DNA of 64,000 bases from Paraburkholderia sp. ZP32-5 (GTDB taxonomy: Bacteria > Pseudomonadota > Gammaproteobacteria > Burkholderiales > Burkholderiaceae), in the NCBI RefSeq assembly GCF_021390495.1, contig NZ_JAJEJP010000003.1, positions 620,001-684,000 on the forward strand, written 5' to 3'. Below the pieces are notes generated by a model, which saw nothing but the letters and a program-made list of their open reading frames with translations, was not told the DNA's origin and searched no databases. Position numbers and translations under genes: made by a program. Shown here in pieces: positions 25,509-36,637 of the stretch (position 1 is the first letter of the stretch; every line of letters begins with the position of its first letter).

Positions 25509-26001
25509 TCCCCCAGCGAAGTGTTTGCGGGTGCTAGCCGTCTTTGCGTCGCATCATATCCACGGGGTTAGCTGCGTTAATTCCGATGACGGAAAACGGC
25601 AATGAATCGTCCGAATCGAATCAATCAACGTATCGAAAGAGCCTTGAGAAGAAGAGAAGATGACGCTGAAAACGATGTCCAGCTTGGCTGTGTCGCCGGC
25701 GCCGTCATTGAATTGGGTTGCGAAGGAAGCTGGTGCGAAGCAGTCGTGGAGAAGTCGGGCGCTTTCCCTATTTCGCCAAATGTATGGCGTTTTCCGTCAA
25801 CGCGAATCGCCGCGCTGCAGCATCAGTAATATCCGATCGCGGTAAGACAAGCCGCCGGGAAAGCGACGGCGGACTGTGCAATGCGGCCTGATGCCCGTCA
25901 AGCGAGACGGGTATCGAGGCATCTGAACGGAGCGTAGGTCATCGCTCTTCAACCCAGTCATTTGAAGTCTGCAGATCGACTCCGCCTTTAGCGCACTGCC
26001 A
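25509..26001. promoter_or_regulatory. Divergent promoter region of the two EPS operons
   Basis: This 493-bp gap between the leftward wcaJ-type and rightward wza genes must hold both operon promoters. Two hairpins occur in the wza leader: CCGCCG 25852-25857 with CGGCGG 25867-25872, and CCCGTC 25894-25899 with GACGGG 25906-25911. Two overlapping short frames (25602-25829 and 25660-25845) start with ATG, the second after AAGAGAAG, but they lack family similarity and are not called. No JUMPstart/ops element was recognised. Confidence 0.55.
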
Positions 26002-27159
26002 ATGAGAAATCGCTTTTCGTTACTTATTCGACGCTTGTCCCTTTGTTCGGTGCTCTCGCTTGGCGCTTGTGCATTTGCGCCGGGGATGAGTTTCGACCCG
26101 CACAGGCCGATCGACCCGGACAACCCGTCATCGGTGCCGGTGATTACGCCGATTACGTTCAAGCTGATCGAGCAGGAATCGTCGGCGCGCAAGCAAGCGA
26201 TCGCGGCGGACACCAGCTACGCGTCGTTGATCGGACCGGCTCCCGCATACCGGATCGGACCGCAGGACGTGCTGTCGATCATCGTCTGGGATCACCCCGA
26301 ACTCGTGATGCCGAATCTGAGTTACGCGATCGGTACGGATTCCAGTGCTTCGCCGCCGAATGTCGGAATGACCGCGCAAAGTCTGCCGGGCTTCGTCGTC
26401 AGTAAAGACGGCTATGTGCAGTTCCCGTATGTGAAGAAGATCAGGGCGAGTGGACTTACCGAACTTCAGCTTCAGCAGGAACTGATCGATCGCCTGAAAC
26501 AGGACATCAATGATCCGCAGATCACCGTGCGTGTGGTCGGCTATCGGAGTCAGAAAGCGTATATCGATGGCGAGGTTCGCCTACCGGGCGTCAAGCAGAT
26601 CACCGACGTGCCGATGACGCTCGCGGAGATGCTGAATCAGGCAAGCGGCGTAGCGGCGACGGGTGATCTGAGCCGAATCGAATTGACCCGCGGTGGCGTC
26701 ACGCATCTGATCGACATTCCTGAAATGCTCAGTCGCGGGCTCAATCCCAAGGACATTGCAATTCACGATCAGGACTCGATTCGCGTTCCGCCGCTGGCCG
26801 AGCATCGGGTCGTGGTGTCCGGCGAAGTCGTCAAGCCGGGGCCTGTCGTGTTCAGGACGAACGGTCGCCTGACGTTGAGTGACGCGCTCGGCGACGCGGG
26901 TGGAGTGAGTCAGTTGAGTGCGGACGCAAGTGAAATCTATGTGGTGCGCGCCAAGTCGGACGACGGAATGCCGAAAATTTTCCACCTCGACAGCAAATCA
27001 CCGGCGGGAATGGTACTTGCCGCAGACTTTGAAATGAAGCCGGACGACGTTGTGTATGTCGATGCGCCTGGCGTGATCCGATGGTATCGGGTCGTGACGC
27101 CGCTGGTGGGCAGCGCGACCGGCGCGTATTACCTGCAACGTACGGCATCGGGTAACTGA
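26002..27159 (+). CDS. wza: Polysaccharide export outer-membrane lipoprotein Wza
   Basis: This is a 385-residue lipoprotein with signal peptide and lipobox 'LSLGAC' (Cys near residue 21). A poly_export domain with 'IGPQDVLSIIVWDHPELV' near 89-106, two SLBB domains ('AYIDGEVRLPGVKQI' near 187-201, 'RVVVSGEVVKPGPVVF' near 267-282) and a C-terminal 'GVIRWYRVVTPLVG' amphipathic segment near 356-369 match E. coli Wza, whose octamer forms the outer-membrane channel for capsule or EPS export. It leads the right arm and is followed after 2 bp by the phosphatase gene. Confidence 0.96.
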   Translation: MRNRFSLLIRRLSLCSVLSLGACAFAPGMSFDPHRPIDPDNPSSVPVITPITFKLIEQESSARKQAIAADTSYASLIGPAPAYRIGPQDVLSIIVWDHPELVMPNLSYAIGTDSSASPPNVGMTAQSLPGFVVSKDGYVQFPYVKKIRASGLTELQLQQELIDRLKQDINDPQITVRVVGYRSQKAYIDGEVRLPGVKQITDVPMTLAEMLNQASGVAATGDLSRIELTRGGVTHLIDIPEMLSRGLNPKDIAIHDQDSIRVPPLAEHRVVVSGEVVKPGPVVFRTNGRLTLSDALGDAGGVSQLSADASEIYVVRAKSDDGMPKIFHLDSKSPAGMVLAADFEMKPDDVVYVDAPGVIRWYRVVTPLVGSATGAYYLQRTASGN

Positions 27160-27161
27160 AT

Positions 27162-27599
27162 ATGGTCCAGTCGCTACTGGTGGTCTGCATCGGCAACATC
27201 TGTCGAAGTCCGATGGCCGAGGGAATTTTGCGCGCGCGCTTGCGCGATGTTCGGGTGGAGTCGGCCGGGCTCGGCGCGCTTATCGGCCACCCCGCCGATG
27301 CACACGCTTGCGAGTTGATGCGCGAGCGCGGCATCACGATCGACGATCACCGCGCGCGGCCGCTCACGGCGCCGCTGTGCACGCGCTCGGATGTGATCTT
27401 CGTGATGGACGCAAAGCAGAAGCAGAGTGTGGTCAATCGCTATCCGGTCACGCGAGGGAAAGTTTTCCGGTTGGGCGAATTCGTCGATCAGGATATTTTC
27501 GATCCGTACGGAGGCGATCGTGCGGATTTTCAGGCGTGTCTCGGCCTGATCGACCGCGCGATCGAAGACTGGATCGAGCGGCTCAAAGTCGTGGCTTAA
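27162..27599 (+). CDS. wzb: Low-molecular-weight protein tyrosine phosphatase Wzb
   Basis: This 145-residue phosphatase carries the C-x5-R catalytic loop 'VCIGNICRSPMAEGIL' at residues 7-22 and the general acid Asp in 'IFDPYGGDRADF' near 113-124. It dephosphorylates the tyrosine-rich tail of the partner kinase Wzc, which cycles polymerisation and export. It starts 2 bp after the wza stop and is followed by wzc, the standard wza-wzb-wzc order. Confidence 0.96.
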   Translation: MVQSLLVVCIGNICRSPMAEGILRARLRDVRVESAGLGALIGHPADAHACELMRERGITIDDHRARPLTAPLCTRSDVIFVMDAKQKQSVVNRYPVTRGKVFRLGEFVDQDIFDPYGGDRADFQACLGLIDRAIEDWIERLKVVA

Positions 27600-27654
27600 C
27601 CGAGCGGATGTCTGTGCCGCATGTTCGTCCCTTCGCTACCTTGGCAGCTATTTG

Positions 27655-29895
27655 ATGACGCAAACTAATTTGCCTCCTGCGGGCGCACCCGATAGCGAGG
27701 AAGAGCTGGATTTCGTGACGATCCTCGACGTGCTGATCGAAAGCCGCTGGCTGATCGGCATGGTCGCGGTCTTCTTCGTGGTGGCCGGCGCGCTTTACGC
27801 GTTTCTGAGCAATCCGGTGTATGAAGCCGATCTGCTGATCCAGGTGGAGGACAGCCCGGAAAGCTCCGCGGAAAAGGGCTTGCTGGGCGATGTGTCGTCG
27901 TTGTTCGACGTGAAATCGACGGCCGCCGCCGAAAGCCAGATTCTCGCGTCGCGCCTCGTCGTCACGCGCGCGGTCGACAATCTCAAACTGTATATCGACG
28001 CTCAGCCACGCTATTTCCCGTTGATCGGAAACTGGATAGCGCGTCGCAACCATCAGCTCTCTACGCCAGGCCTGTTCGGTATGGGTGGCTATGCGTGGGG
28101 GGATGAACGTATCGACGTCGCGCAGTTCGATGTGCCGGCGTCGATCGAAGATGACAAGTTCCGCCTGACCTTGATCGATGCGGCGCGCTACCGTCTGAGC
28201 GGCGACGATCTCAACGAGCCGTTTATCGGCCGGGTGGGCAAACTCGAATCGATACCGTCGTGTTGCGGCGCCATATCGTTGTGGGTGAAATCCGTTCATG
28301 CCGAGCCGGGGACGCAATTCGTGCTTCGACGCCATTCGCGGATGAAGAGCATTACCGACTTGCAGACCAATCTCGACGTCGAAGAGAAGGTGAAGCAGTC
28401 GGGTGTATTGATCGCGAGTCTGCTAGATACCGACCCGGTGCGCGTCGCGGCGGAGTTGAATGCCGTCGGTGACCAGTACATCCGGCAGAACGTTGACCGG
28501 AAGTCCGCGGAAGCCGCGCAGTCTCTGGAGTTTCTGAACTCGCAACTGCCTGTGATCAAACAGCGGCTCGACGTAGCGCAGGAACGCTATACGGCGGCAC
28601 GCAATAAACTCGGCAGCATCGACCTGACCGAAGAGGCGAAGGTCGTATTGCAGCAGTCCGTCGATGCCAAGACGAAGTTGCTCGAACTCGAAGAGCAACG
28701 CGAAGGTCTGGCAGCGCGTTTCAATGCTCATCACCCGGCCATTCGCACCATTGACTCGCAGATTGCGACATTGCGCCAATACAGCGACGCGGCAACGTCG
28801 AGGATCAAGCAGTTGCCCGATGTTCAGCAGCAGATCGTGCAATTGCAACTCGACGTTCAGGTGAATACGGATCTGTACACGTCGCTGCTGAACAACTTCC
28901 AGCAATTGCAGCTCGTCAAGGCAGGCAAAACGGGCAATGTGCGCCTCGTCGATACGGCGGCCATTCCGGAGAAGCCTGTCAAGCCGAAGAAGATCATCAT
29001 TCTTGGCGGTTCGCTGGTTGTCGGCCTGTTTAGCGGTGCGGTAGTCGCGTTCATCCGCAACATGCTGTTCCGCGGCGTCAGCGATCCGACCGAAATGGAG
29101 CGCCGCACGGGCTTGCATGTGTACGCGACGGTGCCGCTGAGCAAACGCCAACTGGAGCTGAGTCGCGCCGCGAATGACAAGAAAGCGGGCATCCATGTGC
29201 TGGCTGCGGATTCACCTCGCGATCCGTCTATCGAGAGCCTGCGCAGCCTGCGTACCGCGTTGCAGTTTGCCATGGTCAATGCGCGCAACAACGTCGTGCT
29301 GTTGACCGGACCAGCGCCGGGCGTCGGCAAGTCTTTCGTGTCGGTCAATTTCGCGGCAGTGCTCGCAGCAGGCGGCAAGAAAGTGCTGCTGATCGACGGC
29401 GACTTGCGCAAGGGGCATTTGCACCAATCGTTCGGACATGAACGCGGATTTGGCTTTTCGGAACTGGTGTCGGGATTGGCGACGCTCGATCAGGTACTAC
29501 GCCGCGACCTGGTTCCGCAACTGGATTTCGTTTCGACTGGAACGCTGCCGAAAAATCCCGCGGAACTGTTGTTGGGCGAACGAGTGGGGACGTGTTTCGA
29601 CGAACTGTCGAAGCGATACGACGTCGTGCTGATCGACACGGCGCCGGTACTCGCGGCAGCGGACGCTGGCATTCTCGCGCCGAATGCGGGCACCGTGTTC
29701 CTCGTCGCTCGTGCGGCGGTTACGAAAGCGGGCGAGATCACCGAGGCGATCAAGCGCCTTGCGCAGAACGGCGTCGAGGCGAACGGCGTGCTGTTCAACG
29801 GCCTGAATCTGGCGCACGCGCGGTATGGCTATGGTTCCAAATATGGCTCATATCGCTACTCCGCCTATGAATATGGCGACGAGGTACGCGGCTAG
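27655..29895 (+). CDS. wzc: Tyrosine-protein kinase/polysaccharide co-polymerase Wzc
   Basis: This 746-residue BY-kinase is an inner-membrane polysaccharide co-polymerase. A Wzz domain with a first membrane helix near 30-55 and a second near 445-465 encloses a long periplasmic coiled-coil region (about 260-430). The cytoplasmic kinase has Walker A 'LTGPAPGVGKSFVSVN' near 552-567, Walker A' 'VLLIDGDLRKG' near 580-590 and Walker B 'YDVVLIDTAPVLAA' near 654-667. The tail after 722 is a tyrosine cluster (six or more Tyr within about 20 residues), the autophosphorylation target. The ATG at 27655 is preferred to the TTG one codon earlier. Confidence 0.96.
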   Translation: MTQTNLPPAGAPDSEEELDFVTILDVLIESRWLIGMVAVFFVVAGALYAFLSNPVYEADLLIQVEDSPESSAEKGLLGDVSSLFDVKSTAAAESQILASRLVVTRAVDNLKLYIDAQPRYFPLIGNWIARRNHQLSTPGLFGMGGYAWGDERIDVAQFDVPASIEDDKFRLTLIDAARYRLSGDDLNEPFIGRVGKLESIPSCCGAISLWVKSVHAEPGTQFVLRRHSRMKSITDLQTNLDVEEKVKQSGVLIASLLDTDPVRVAAELNAVGDQYIRQNVDRKSAEAAQSLEFLNSQLPVIKQRLDVAQERYTAARNKLGSIDLTEEAKVVLQQSVDAKTKLLELEEQREGLAARFNAHHPAIRTIDSQIATLRQYSDAATSRIKQLPDVQQQIVQLQLDVQVNTDLYTSLLNNFQQLQLVKAGKTGNVRLVDTAAIPEKPVKPKKIIILGGSLVVGLFSGAVVAFIRNMLFRGVSDPTEMERRTGLHVYATVPLSKRQLELSRAANDKKAGIHVLAADSPRDPSIESLRSLRTALQFAMVNARNNVVLLTGPAPGVGKSFVSVNFAAVLAAGGKKVLLIDGDLRKGHLHQSFGHERGFGFSELVSGLATLDQVLRRDLVPQLDFVSTGTLPKNPAELLLGERVGTCFDELSKRYDVVLIDTAPVLAAADAGILAPNAGTVFLVARAAVTKAGEITEAIKRLAQNGVEANGVLFNGLNLAHARYGYGSKYGSYRYSAYEYGDEVRG

Positions 29896-29969
29896 CGCGA
29901 ACGGTGTTCGGGTATTGCGTGCATGGCGGTCGGTGTCGACCGGCCTAACTCTTTCTGACGTGGATGTGA

Positions 29970-31367
<1,398 letters not shown>

Positions 31368-31384
<17 letters not shown>

Positions 31385-32159
31385 GCGAGGCTCGATTCAC
31401 GTCGTGATTCCGGCGCGCTTCGGGTCGAGCCGCTTGCCCGGCAAGCCGCTGATCGATCTGGCCGGCGTGCCGATGATCGTGCGCGTCTATCAGGTTGTGC
31501 GGGCGGCATTGAGCGCGACGGTGAACATCGTCGTTGCGACCGACGACGAGCGGATCGTCGAACGTCTCGAAGCCGATGGAATCCCCGTTCGGCTGACCGA
31601 TCCCGGCCATCAGTCGGGAACCGAGCGGTGCGCGCAAGTCGCGCGCGAGCTTGGTTGGAGTCCCACGGATCTGATCGTCAATGTGCAGGGTGACGAGCCG
31701 CTGGTGCCGCAGGCGTTGCTCGCGTCGTTCGTGCAGTTTTGCATGGACACGCAGCCGCTCGATATGGCGACCGTTGCAGTGCCGCTGACTGACGCGGCTC
31801 ATTTGACCGATCCGAGCGTCGTCAAATTGACGGTGGCTGCCACGGGGCACGCGATCGTGTTTTCGCGTTCGGCGATTCCGTTTTACCGGGATGTGCCGCG
31901 AGATGCTTGGCCGTTGTTCGCGTACTTGAGGCATGTCGGTATCTACGCATATCGATGCTCGGCGTTATTCCGGCTGACTGCCGCACCCGCGTGCGAGTTG
32001 GAGGAGATCGAACGGCTCGAACAACTGCGCGCGATCTGGCTGGGCATGCCGATCCGGGTATTCAGGTGGCCGGAGTCGCCGCCGCCCGGTGTCGATACGC
32101 AGGAGGACGTGGCGCGGGTCAGGGAAATACTCTTCGTGAATACCTTGGGAAGATCATGA
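31368..32159 (+). CDS. kdsB: CMP-Kdo synthetase (3-deoxy-manno-octulosonate cytidylyltransferase)
   Basis: This is a 263-residue cytidylyltransferase that activates Kdo with CTP. 'VVIPARFGSSRLPGKPLIDL' near residues 12-31 is the nucleotide-binding loop, 'VVATDDERIVERLEADG' near 58-74, 'LIVNVQGDEPLVPQALL' near 102-118 with metal-binding Asp, and 'HVGIYAYRCSALFRL' near 189-203, followed by 'LEEIERLEQLRAIW' near 212-225. GTG at 31368 is preceded by GGGGAGG. It overlaps kdsC at its start and kdsD at its end. Confidence 0.95.
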
Positions 32160-33091
32160 CGTCTGTCGATTACATGTCATCGGCGAAGCGGGTTTTCGCG
32201 TTGGAGTCGAATGCGGTCGCCGCGCTCGCCGCACGTCTCGACGATGATTACGGGCAAGCCGTCGCGCGCATTCTCGACACACGCGGGCGCGTGATTGTGT
32301 GTGGAATGGGCAAGTCGGGCATCGTCGGCAGAAAAATTGCGGCGACGCTCGCGAGTACCGGCACGCCTGCTTTCTTTATGCATCCGGGTGAGGCCTATCA
32401 CGGTGATCTAGGCATGGTCACCAGCGACGATGTGTTTCTGGCCATTTCGAATTCGGGTGAAACACACGAGGTCGTGCAACTGCTGCCGTTTCTGCGCGGC
32501 AACCTGAACTTCGTCATCGCAATGACCGGCAATCGTGGCTCGACGCTGGCGCGCGCCGCGCATTGTCATCTGGATATCGGTGTCGAGAAAGAGGCGTGTC
32601 CGCTTCAGCTTGCACCCACCGCGTCGACCACGGCGACGCTGGCAATGGGTGATGCGCTCGCCGTCACGTTGATGGAAGCGCGCGATTTCAAGCCGGAGGG
32701 ATTCGCGCGCTTTCATCCTGGCGGATCGCTTGGACGGCGTTTGCTGAGCACCGTGGGCGACGAAATGGCGAGCAGCGAACTGCCGTTCGTCACTCCCGGC
32801 GCGAAGGTCATGGAAATCGTCAGCGAGATGACGCGCGGCAGTCTTGGGATTGCGATCGTTTGTGATGAAACCTGCACGGGTCTGATTACGGACGGCGACG
32901 TGCGCCGCCTGATCGAGGCTCACGGCCCGCATGCGTTCGATAAGAGCGCGCGCGACTTCATGTCGAAAGATCCCACGATGGTTTCGCCCGCGACGCGCGT
33001 CGGCGATGCGTTGGCCTTACTCGATGAACGGCGCATTACGTCGTTGCTGGTAGCAGAGAGCGGTCGCATCGTCGGCGTTTTCAAAAAGTAG
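32156..33091 (+). CDS. kdsD: Arabinose-5-phosphate isomerase (KdsD/KpsF)
   Basis: This 311-residue protein isomerises ribulose-5-P to arabinose-5-P, the first committed step to Kdo. The SIS domain shows 'VIVCGMGKSGIVGRKIAATL' near 44-63, 'GEAYHGDLGMVTSDDVFLAI' near 79-98 and 'SNSGETHEVVQLLPFL' near 99-114, with 'LQLAPTASTTATLAMGDALA' near 146-165. Two CBS domains follow from about 200 to the end. It completes a self-contained Kdo pathway. The ATG at 32156 overlaps the kdsB stop. It may be the KpsF-type paralogue dedicated to this locus. A 110-bp gap follows before the rhamnose genes. Confidence 0.95.
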   Translation: MTSVDYMSSAKRVFALESNAVAALAARLDDDYGQAVARILDTRGRVIVCGMGKSGIVGRKIAATLASTGTPAFFMHPGEAYHGDLGMVTSDDVFLAISNSGETHEVVQLLPFLRGNLNFVIAMTGNRGSTLARAAHCHLDIGVEKEACPLQLAPTASTTATLAMGDALAVTLMEARDFKPEGFARFHPGGSLGRRLLSTVGDEMASSELPFVTPGAKVMEIVSEMTRGSLGIAIVCDETCTGLITDGDVRRLIEAHGPHAFDKSARDFMSKDPTMVSPATRVGDALALLDERRITSLLVAESGRIVGVFKK

Positions 33092-33201
33092 TTTCCGCAA
33101 GCAGTTGGCGAATGTCTGAATGCGCCAACGATATGGCTGACGGGCAAATAGTCGTCCTTTTACGATGCAGCGCGTAAGAATCATTAACCAAGAGAACTTC
33201 A

Positions 33202-34263
33202 ATGATCCTGGTAACGGGTGGTGCTGGCTTTATCGGCGCAAATTTTGTCATCGACTGGCTTGCCGGTCACGATGAGCCGGTACTCAACGTCGACAAGCTG
33301 ACCTATGCCGGCAACTACGGCACGTTGCAGGCACTGCGCGACGATCCTCGTCATGTGTTCGTGTGCGAAGATATCGGCAATCGCGCGGCGATGAGCGCTA
33401 TCTTCGAGCGATATCGGCCGCGTGCCGTCGTGCATTTCGCGGCGGAAAGCCATGTCGATCGTTCGATCGACGAGCCGCGCGAATTTATCGATGCCAACGT
33501 GACCGGCACCAGCGAGCTGGTCGATGTTGCTCGGCTCTATTGGGAGCGCTTGAGTGGCGCCGAGCATCGGGAGTTTCGCTTTCTGCATGTGTCCACCGAC
33601 GAGGTGTACGGCTCCCTGTCAGTCGTCGATCCCGCATTTACGGAGACCACGCCGTACGCGCCGAATAGTCCCTACGCAGCATCTAAAGCCAGTTCGGACC
33701 ATATCGTGCGTGCGTATCACCACACCTATGGTCTACCCACGCTAACGACGAATTGCTCGAATAACTACGGGCCCTACCAGTTCCCGGAAAAGCTGATTCC
33801 GTTGATGATTCAGCGCGCACTGACGGGTGACGAACTACCTGTGTACGGCGATGGCCGCAACGTGCGCGACTGGTTGTATGTGGGCGATCATTGCGACGCA
33901 ATCCGCACTGTATTGGCGCGCGGCGTACCGGGGCAGACCTATAACGTTGGCGGCAACAACGAAAAGACCAATGTCGAAGTCGTGCATTTCATCTGCGATC
34001 TTCTCGATGCGATAAAGCCGCGCGAGAACGGCAGCTACCGCGAGCAGATCAGGTTCGTCACCGACCGTAAAGGGCATGACCGGCGTTATGCGATCAACGC
34101 AATGAAATTGCGCCGTGAATTCGGCTGGGTACCTCGCGAAACCTTCCCGAGTGGTTTGGAGAAAACGGTTCGGTGGTACATCGAAAACGGCGCATGGCTG
34201 GAAGACATTCGTTCCGGCGCATATCGCCGCTGGAATCCGCAAAGCGCACTGAAGAGAGCATGA
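33202..34263 (+). CDS. rmlB: dTDP-glucose 4,6-dehydratase
   Basis: This 353-residue extended SDR converts dTDP-glucose to dTDP-4-keto-6-deoxyglucose. It has the NAD motif 'ILVTGGAGFIGANFV' at residues 2-16, 'NVDKLTYAGNYGTL' near 30-43, 'HFAAESHVDRSIDEP' near 80-94, 'HVSTDEVYGSL' near 130-140, the catalytic Tyr/Lys in 'SPYAASKASSDHIVR' near 155-169 and 'NCSNNYGPYQFPEKLIPLM' near 182-200. It starts the rmlB-A-C-D run, with 110 bp upstream space that may hold a separate promoter. Confidence 0.97.
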   Translation: MILVTGGAGFIGANFVIDWLAGHDEPVLNVDKLTYAGNYGTLQALRDDPRHVFVCEDIGNRAAMSAIFERYRPRAVVHFAAESHVDRSIDEPREFIDANVTGTSELVDVARLYWERLSGAEHREFRFLHVSTDEVYGSLSVVDPAFTETTPYAPNSPYAASKASSDHIVRAYHHTYGLPTLTTNCSNNYGPYQFPEKLIPLMIQRALTGDELPVYGDGRNVRDWLYVGDHCDAIRTVLARGVPGQTYNVGGNNEKTNVEVVHFICDLLDAIKPRENGSYREQIRFVTDRKGHDRRYAINAMKLRREFGWVPRETFPSGLEKTVRWYIENGAWLEDIRSGAYRRWNPQSALKRA

Positions 34264-34266
34264 ACG

Positions 34267-35154
34267 ATGGACGCAAGCCGAAAGGGCATTATTCTCGCGG
34301 GCGGATCCGGTACGCGGCTGTACCCGATTACGCGCGTGATCTCCAAGCAGATGCTGCCGATTTACGACAAGCCGATGATTTACTATCCGCTGTCCACGTT
34401 GATGATGTCGGGCATCCGCGAGGTACTGCTGATCTCGACGCCGGACGACACGCCGCGGTTCGCGGCGATGCTCGGCGACGGCGCGCAATGGGGCATGCAG
34501 ATTTCGTATGCTGTGCAGCAGTCGCCTGACGGGCTTGCGCAGGCATTCGTCATCGGCCGGGAATTCGTCGGTGGAAAGCCATCGGCGCTGATTCTGGGCG
34601 ATAACATTTTCTACGGCGCCGACCTGGGCGCGCATCTGGGCAATGCGCATTCGAGAGCGAAGGGCGCGACGATCTTCGGTTATCACGTACACGACCCACA
34701 GCGTTATGGCGTCGTGGAGACCGATACGTGGGGAAGGGTATTGTCGATCGAAGAGAAGCCTGCGAAGCCGCGTTCGAACTTTGCGGTAACAGGTCTCTAT
34801 TTCTATGACGGCGACGTCTGCGATATTGCCGCCGATATCCGACCGTCCGCACGCGGCGAACTGGAAATCACCGATGTGAACCAGCATTACCTCGAACGCG
34901 AAGCACTTCATCTGGAGACGTTGGGCAGAGGCTTCGCTTGGTTCGATACGGGCACGCACGAATCGCTGATCAACGCGGCGACTTTTATTGCAACGCTGCA
35001 GCAGAGGCAGGGCCTGCTCGTTGCCAGCCCCGAGGAAATCGCATTCCGGCGCGGCTGGATCGATGGGGGACAACTGGCTCGCCTCGCCGCGCCGCTGCAA
35101 AAGACCGGCTATGGCCGGTATCTGTCTTCGCTTATTTCGACGATCGATTCATGA
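34267..35154 (+). CDS. rmlA: Glucose-1-phosphate thymidylyltransferase
   Basis: This 295-residue nucleotidyltransferase makes dTDP-glucose. Signatures are '[20 protein letters not shown]' near 6-25, '[20 protein letters not shown]' near 27-46, '[13 protein letters not shown]' near 107-119, '[20 protein letters not shown]' near 149-168 and '[15 protein letters not shown]' near 226-240. Only 3 bp separate it from rmlB and it overlaps rmlC by ATGA. Feedback inhibition by dTDP-rhamnose is known for the family. Confidence 0.97.
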   Translation: MDASRKGIILAGGSGTRLYPITRVISKQMLPIYDKPMIYYPLSTLMMSGIREVLLISTPDDTPRFAAMLGDGAQWGMQISYAVQQSPDGLAQAFVIGREFVGGKPSALILGDNIFYGADLGAHLGNAHSRAKGATIFGYHVHDPQRYGVVETDTWGRVLSIEEKPAKPRSNFAVTGLYFYDGDVCDIAADIRPSARGELEITDVNQHYLEREALHLETLGRGFAWFDTGTHESLINAATFIATLQQRQGLLVASPEEIAFRRGWIDGGQLARLAAPLQKTGYGRYLSSLISTIDS

Positions 35155-35699
35155 CCATTCAAGTTCAACATACCGCGATTGCCGATGTAAAAATCATCGA
35201 GCCGCGCGTGTTCGGCGATGCGCGTGGCGCGTTCCTGGAAACATTCAACCAGACCGAATTCGAAGCGAAGGTGGCGCGCGGCTATACGTTCGTGCAGGAC
35301 AACCACTCGGTGTCGATGCGCAATGTGCTGCGCGGTCTGCACTATCAGATCCAGCATCCGCAGGGAAAACTGGTGCGGGTAGTCGTGGGCGAGGTGTTCG
35401 ATGTTGCAGTCGATTTGCGGCGCTGGTCTCCTACTTTCGGGCGCTGGGTAGGTGTGCGGTTGTCCGCGGCGAACCGCCGGCAGTTATGGATTCCGCCGGG
35501 TTTTGCGCATGGCTTCGTGGTTTTGTCGGATGTCGCCGAGTTCCTTTATAAAACCACGGCTCTCTGGCACCCCGAACACGAGCGCACGCTGCTGTGGAAC
35601 GATCCAGACGTGGCCGTCGAGTGGGAATTCAGTGGCGAACCGCTGGTCTCATCGAAAGATGCCGTGGGTAGCCGCTTTAACGAGGCCGAGGTTTTCTGA
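35151..35699 (+). CDS. rmlC: dTDP-4-dehydrorhamnose 3,5-epimerase
   Basis: This is a 182-residue cupin-fold epimerase. '[20 protein letters not shown]' near 13-32, '[18 protein letters not shown]' near 46-63 (catalytic His), '[20 protein letters not shown]' near 67-86, and '[15 protein letters not shown]' near 115-129 match RmlC. The ATG at 35151 overlaps the rmlA stop; the frame is open upstream but without similarity. Its stop overlaps the rmlD start by one base. Confidence 0.97.
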   Translation: MTIQVQHTAIADVKIIEPRVFGDARGAFLETFNQTEFEAKVARGYTFVQDNHSVSMRNVLRGLHYQIQHPQGKLVRVVVGEVFDVAVDLRRWSPTFGRWVGVRLSAANRRQLWIPPGFAHGFVVLSDVAEFLYKTTALWHPEHERTLLWNDPDVAVEWEFSGEPLVSSKDAVGSRFNEAEVF

Positions 35700-36601
35700 T
35701 GAGAATCGCAATCACCGGTGTGCGCGGACAGCTCGGCTGGGAGCTGGTACGTTCGCTTTCACCACTGGGAGAAGTGATCCGCTGGGACCGCGAGATTGCG
35801 GATCTCAGCAGGCCCGTGTTGCTCGACGGCTTGCTCAGGTATTACCAGCCGGACGTGATCGTCAACGCCGCGGCCTACACGGCGGTGGATAAAGCGGAAG
35901 ACGATCGTGTCACCGCGCGGCTCGTCAATACCGAGTCGGTCGACGTGATGGCTCGCGCGGCGAAACGAACCGGTGCATTGCTGATTCATTTCTCTACCGA
36001 CTACGTATTCGACGGAAAGTCGGCGGAACCGTATTCGGAAGATTGCGACACGTCGCCGTTGAATGTGTACGGCGCAACCAAGCGCGACGGCGAACTCGCG
36101 GTCATCGCGTCCGAATGCGATCACCTGATTTTCCGCACTTCCTGGGTGTATGCGACACGCGGCGCCAACTTCATGCTGACGATGCTGCGGCTTGCGCAAG
36201 AGCGCGAACTGCTAAAGATCGTCGACGATCAGATTGGTGCACCGACGCCGGCCACGATGTTGGCCAATTCGACCGCTCATGCCATTTCGCAAGCGATGTG
36301 CGAGCGTCGCGAAGGACGTTTCAAAAGCGGACTGTTTCATTTGACCGCGCACGGCGTAACGAGCTGGCACGGCTACGCGTCCGCGATCATCGACTATGCG
36401 CGCAATCTGGCGCCGTCGGGCCGCGTTCGCGTCAAACACATCGAGGCCGTGCCCAGCGAAGCGTTTCCGACGCGAGCGGCCCGGCCGCGCAATTCCGCGC
36501 TCAATAACGATCGCTTTGGCGAGCGCTTTGGACTGATGCGTCCGCACTGGTGGGACGCGCTTGCTCAAACGCTGGATGAGCGGTTCGAGCGTCGCGCCTG
36601 A
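35699..36601 (+). CDS. rmlD: dTDP-4-dehydrorhamnose reductase
   Basis: This 300-residue SDR completes dTDP-L-rhamnose synthesis. It has 'IAITGVRGQLGWELVRSLS' near residues 3-21 (NAD(P)H loop), 'DVIVNAAAYTAVDKAEDD' near 52-69, 'FSTDYVFDGKSAEPYSE' near 101-117, the catalytic 'NVYGATKRDGEL' near 122-133 and 'DQIGAPTPATML' near 178-189. It is the last gene of the right arm, converging on the second GlxA/AraC gene with 36 bp between; no terminator hairpin is evident there. Confidence 0.97.
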   Translation: MRIAITGVRGQLGWELVRSLSPLGEVIRWDREIADLSRPVLLDGLLRYYQPDVIVNAAAYTAVDKAEDDRVTARLVNTESVDVMARAAKRTGALLIHFSTDYVFDGKSAEPYSEDCDTSPLNVYGATKRDGELAVIASECDHLIFRTSWVYATRGANFMLTMLRLAQERELLKIVDDQIGAPTPATMLANSTAHAISQAMCERREGRFKSGLFHLTAHGVTSWHGYASAIIDYARNLAPSGRVRVKHIEAVPSEAFPTRAARPRNSALNNDRFGERFGLMRPHWWDALAQTLDERFERRA

Positions 36602-36637
36602 TCATTCTTCGGGATTGCTCGACCACTGCGGCATGCG

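Noticed and set aside
25602..25845. Two overlapping short plus-strand frames in the divergent EPS promoter region
   Set aside because: One has a modest ribosome site, but neither resembles a known protein and the region must hold two promoters; support is too weak to call a gene.
25509..26001. JUMPstart/ops antitermination element upstream of wza
   Set aside because: No GGCGGTAG-like core was found in the leader.
33835..35100. 421-codon minus-strand frame opposite rmlB/rmlA
   Set aside because: Antisense shadow of two clearly recognised rhamnose genes.
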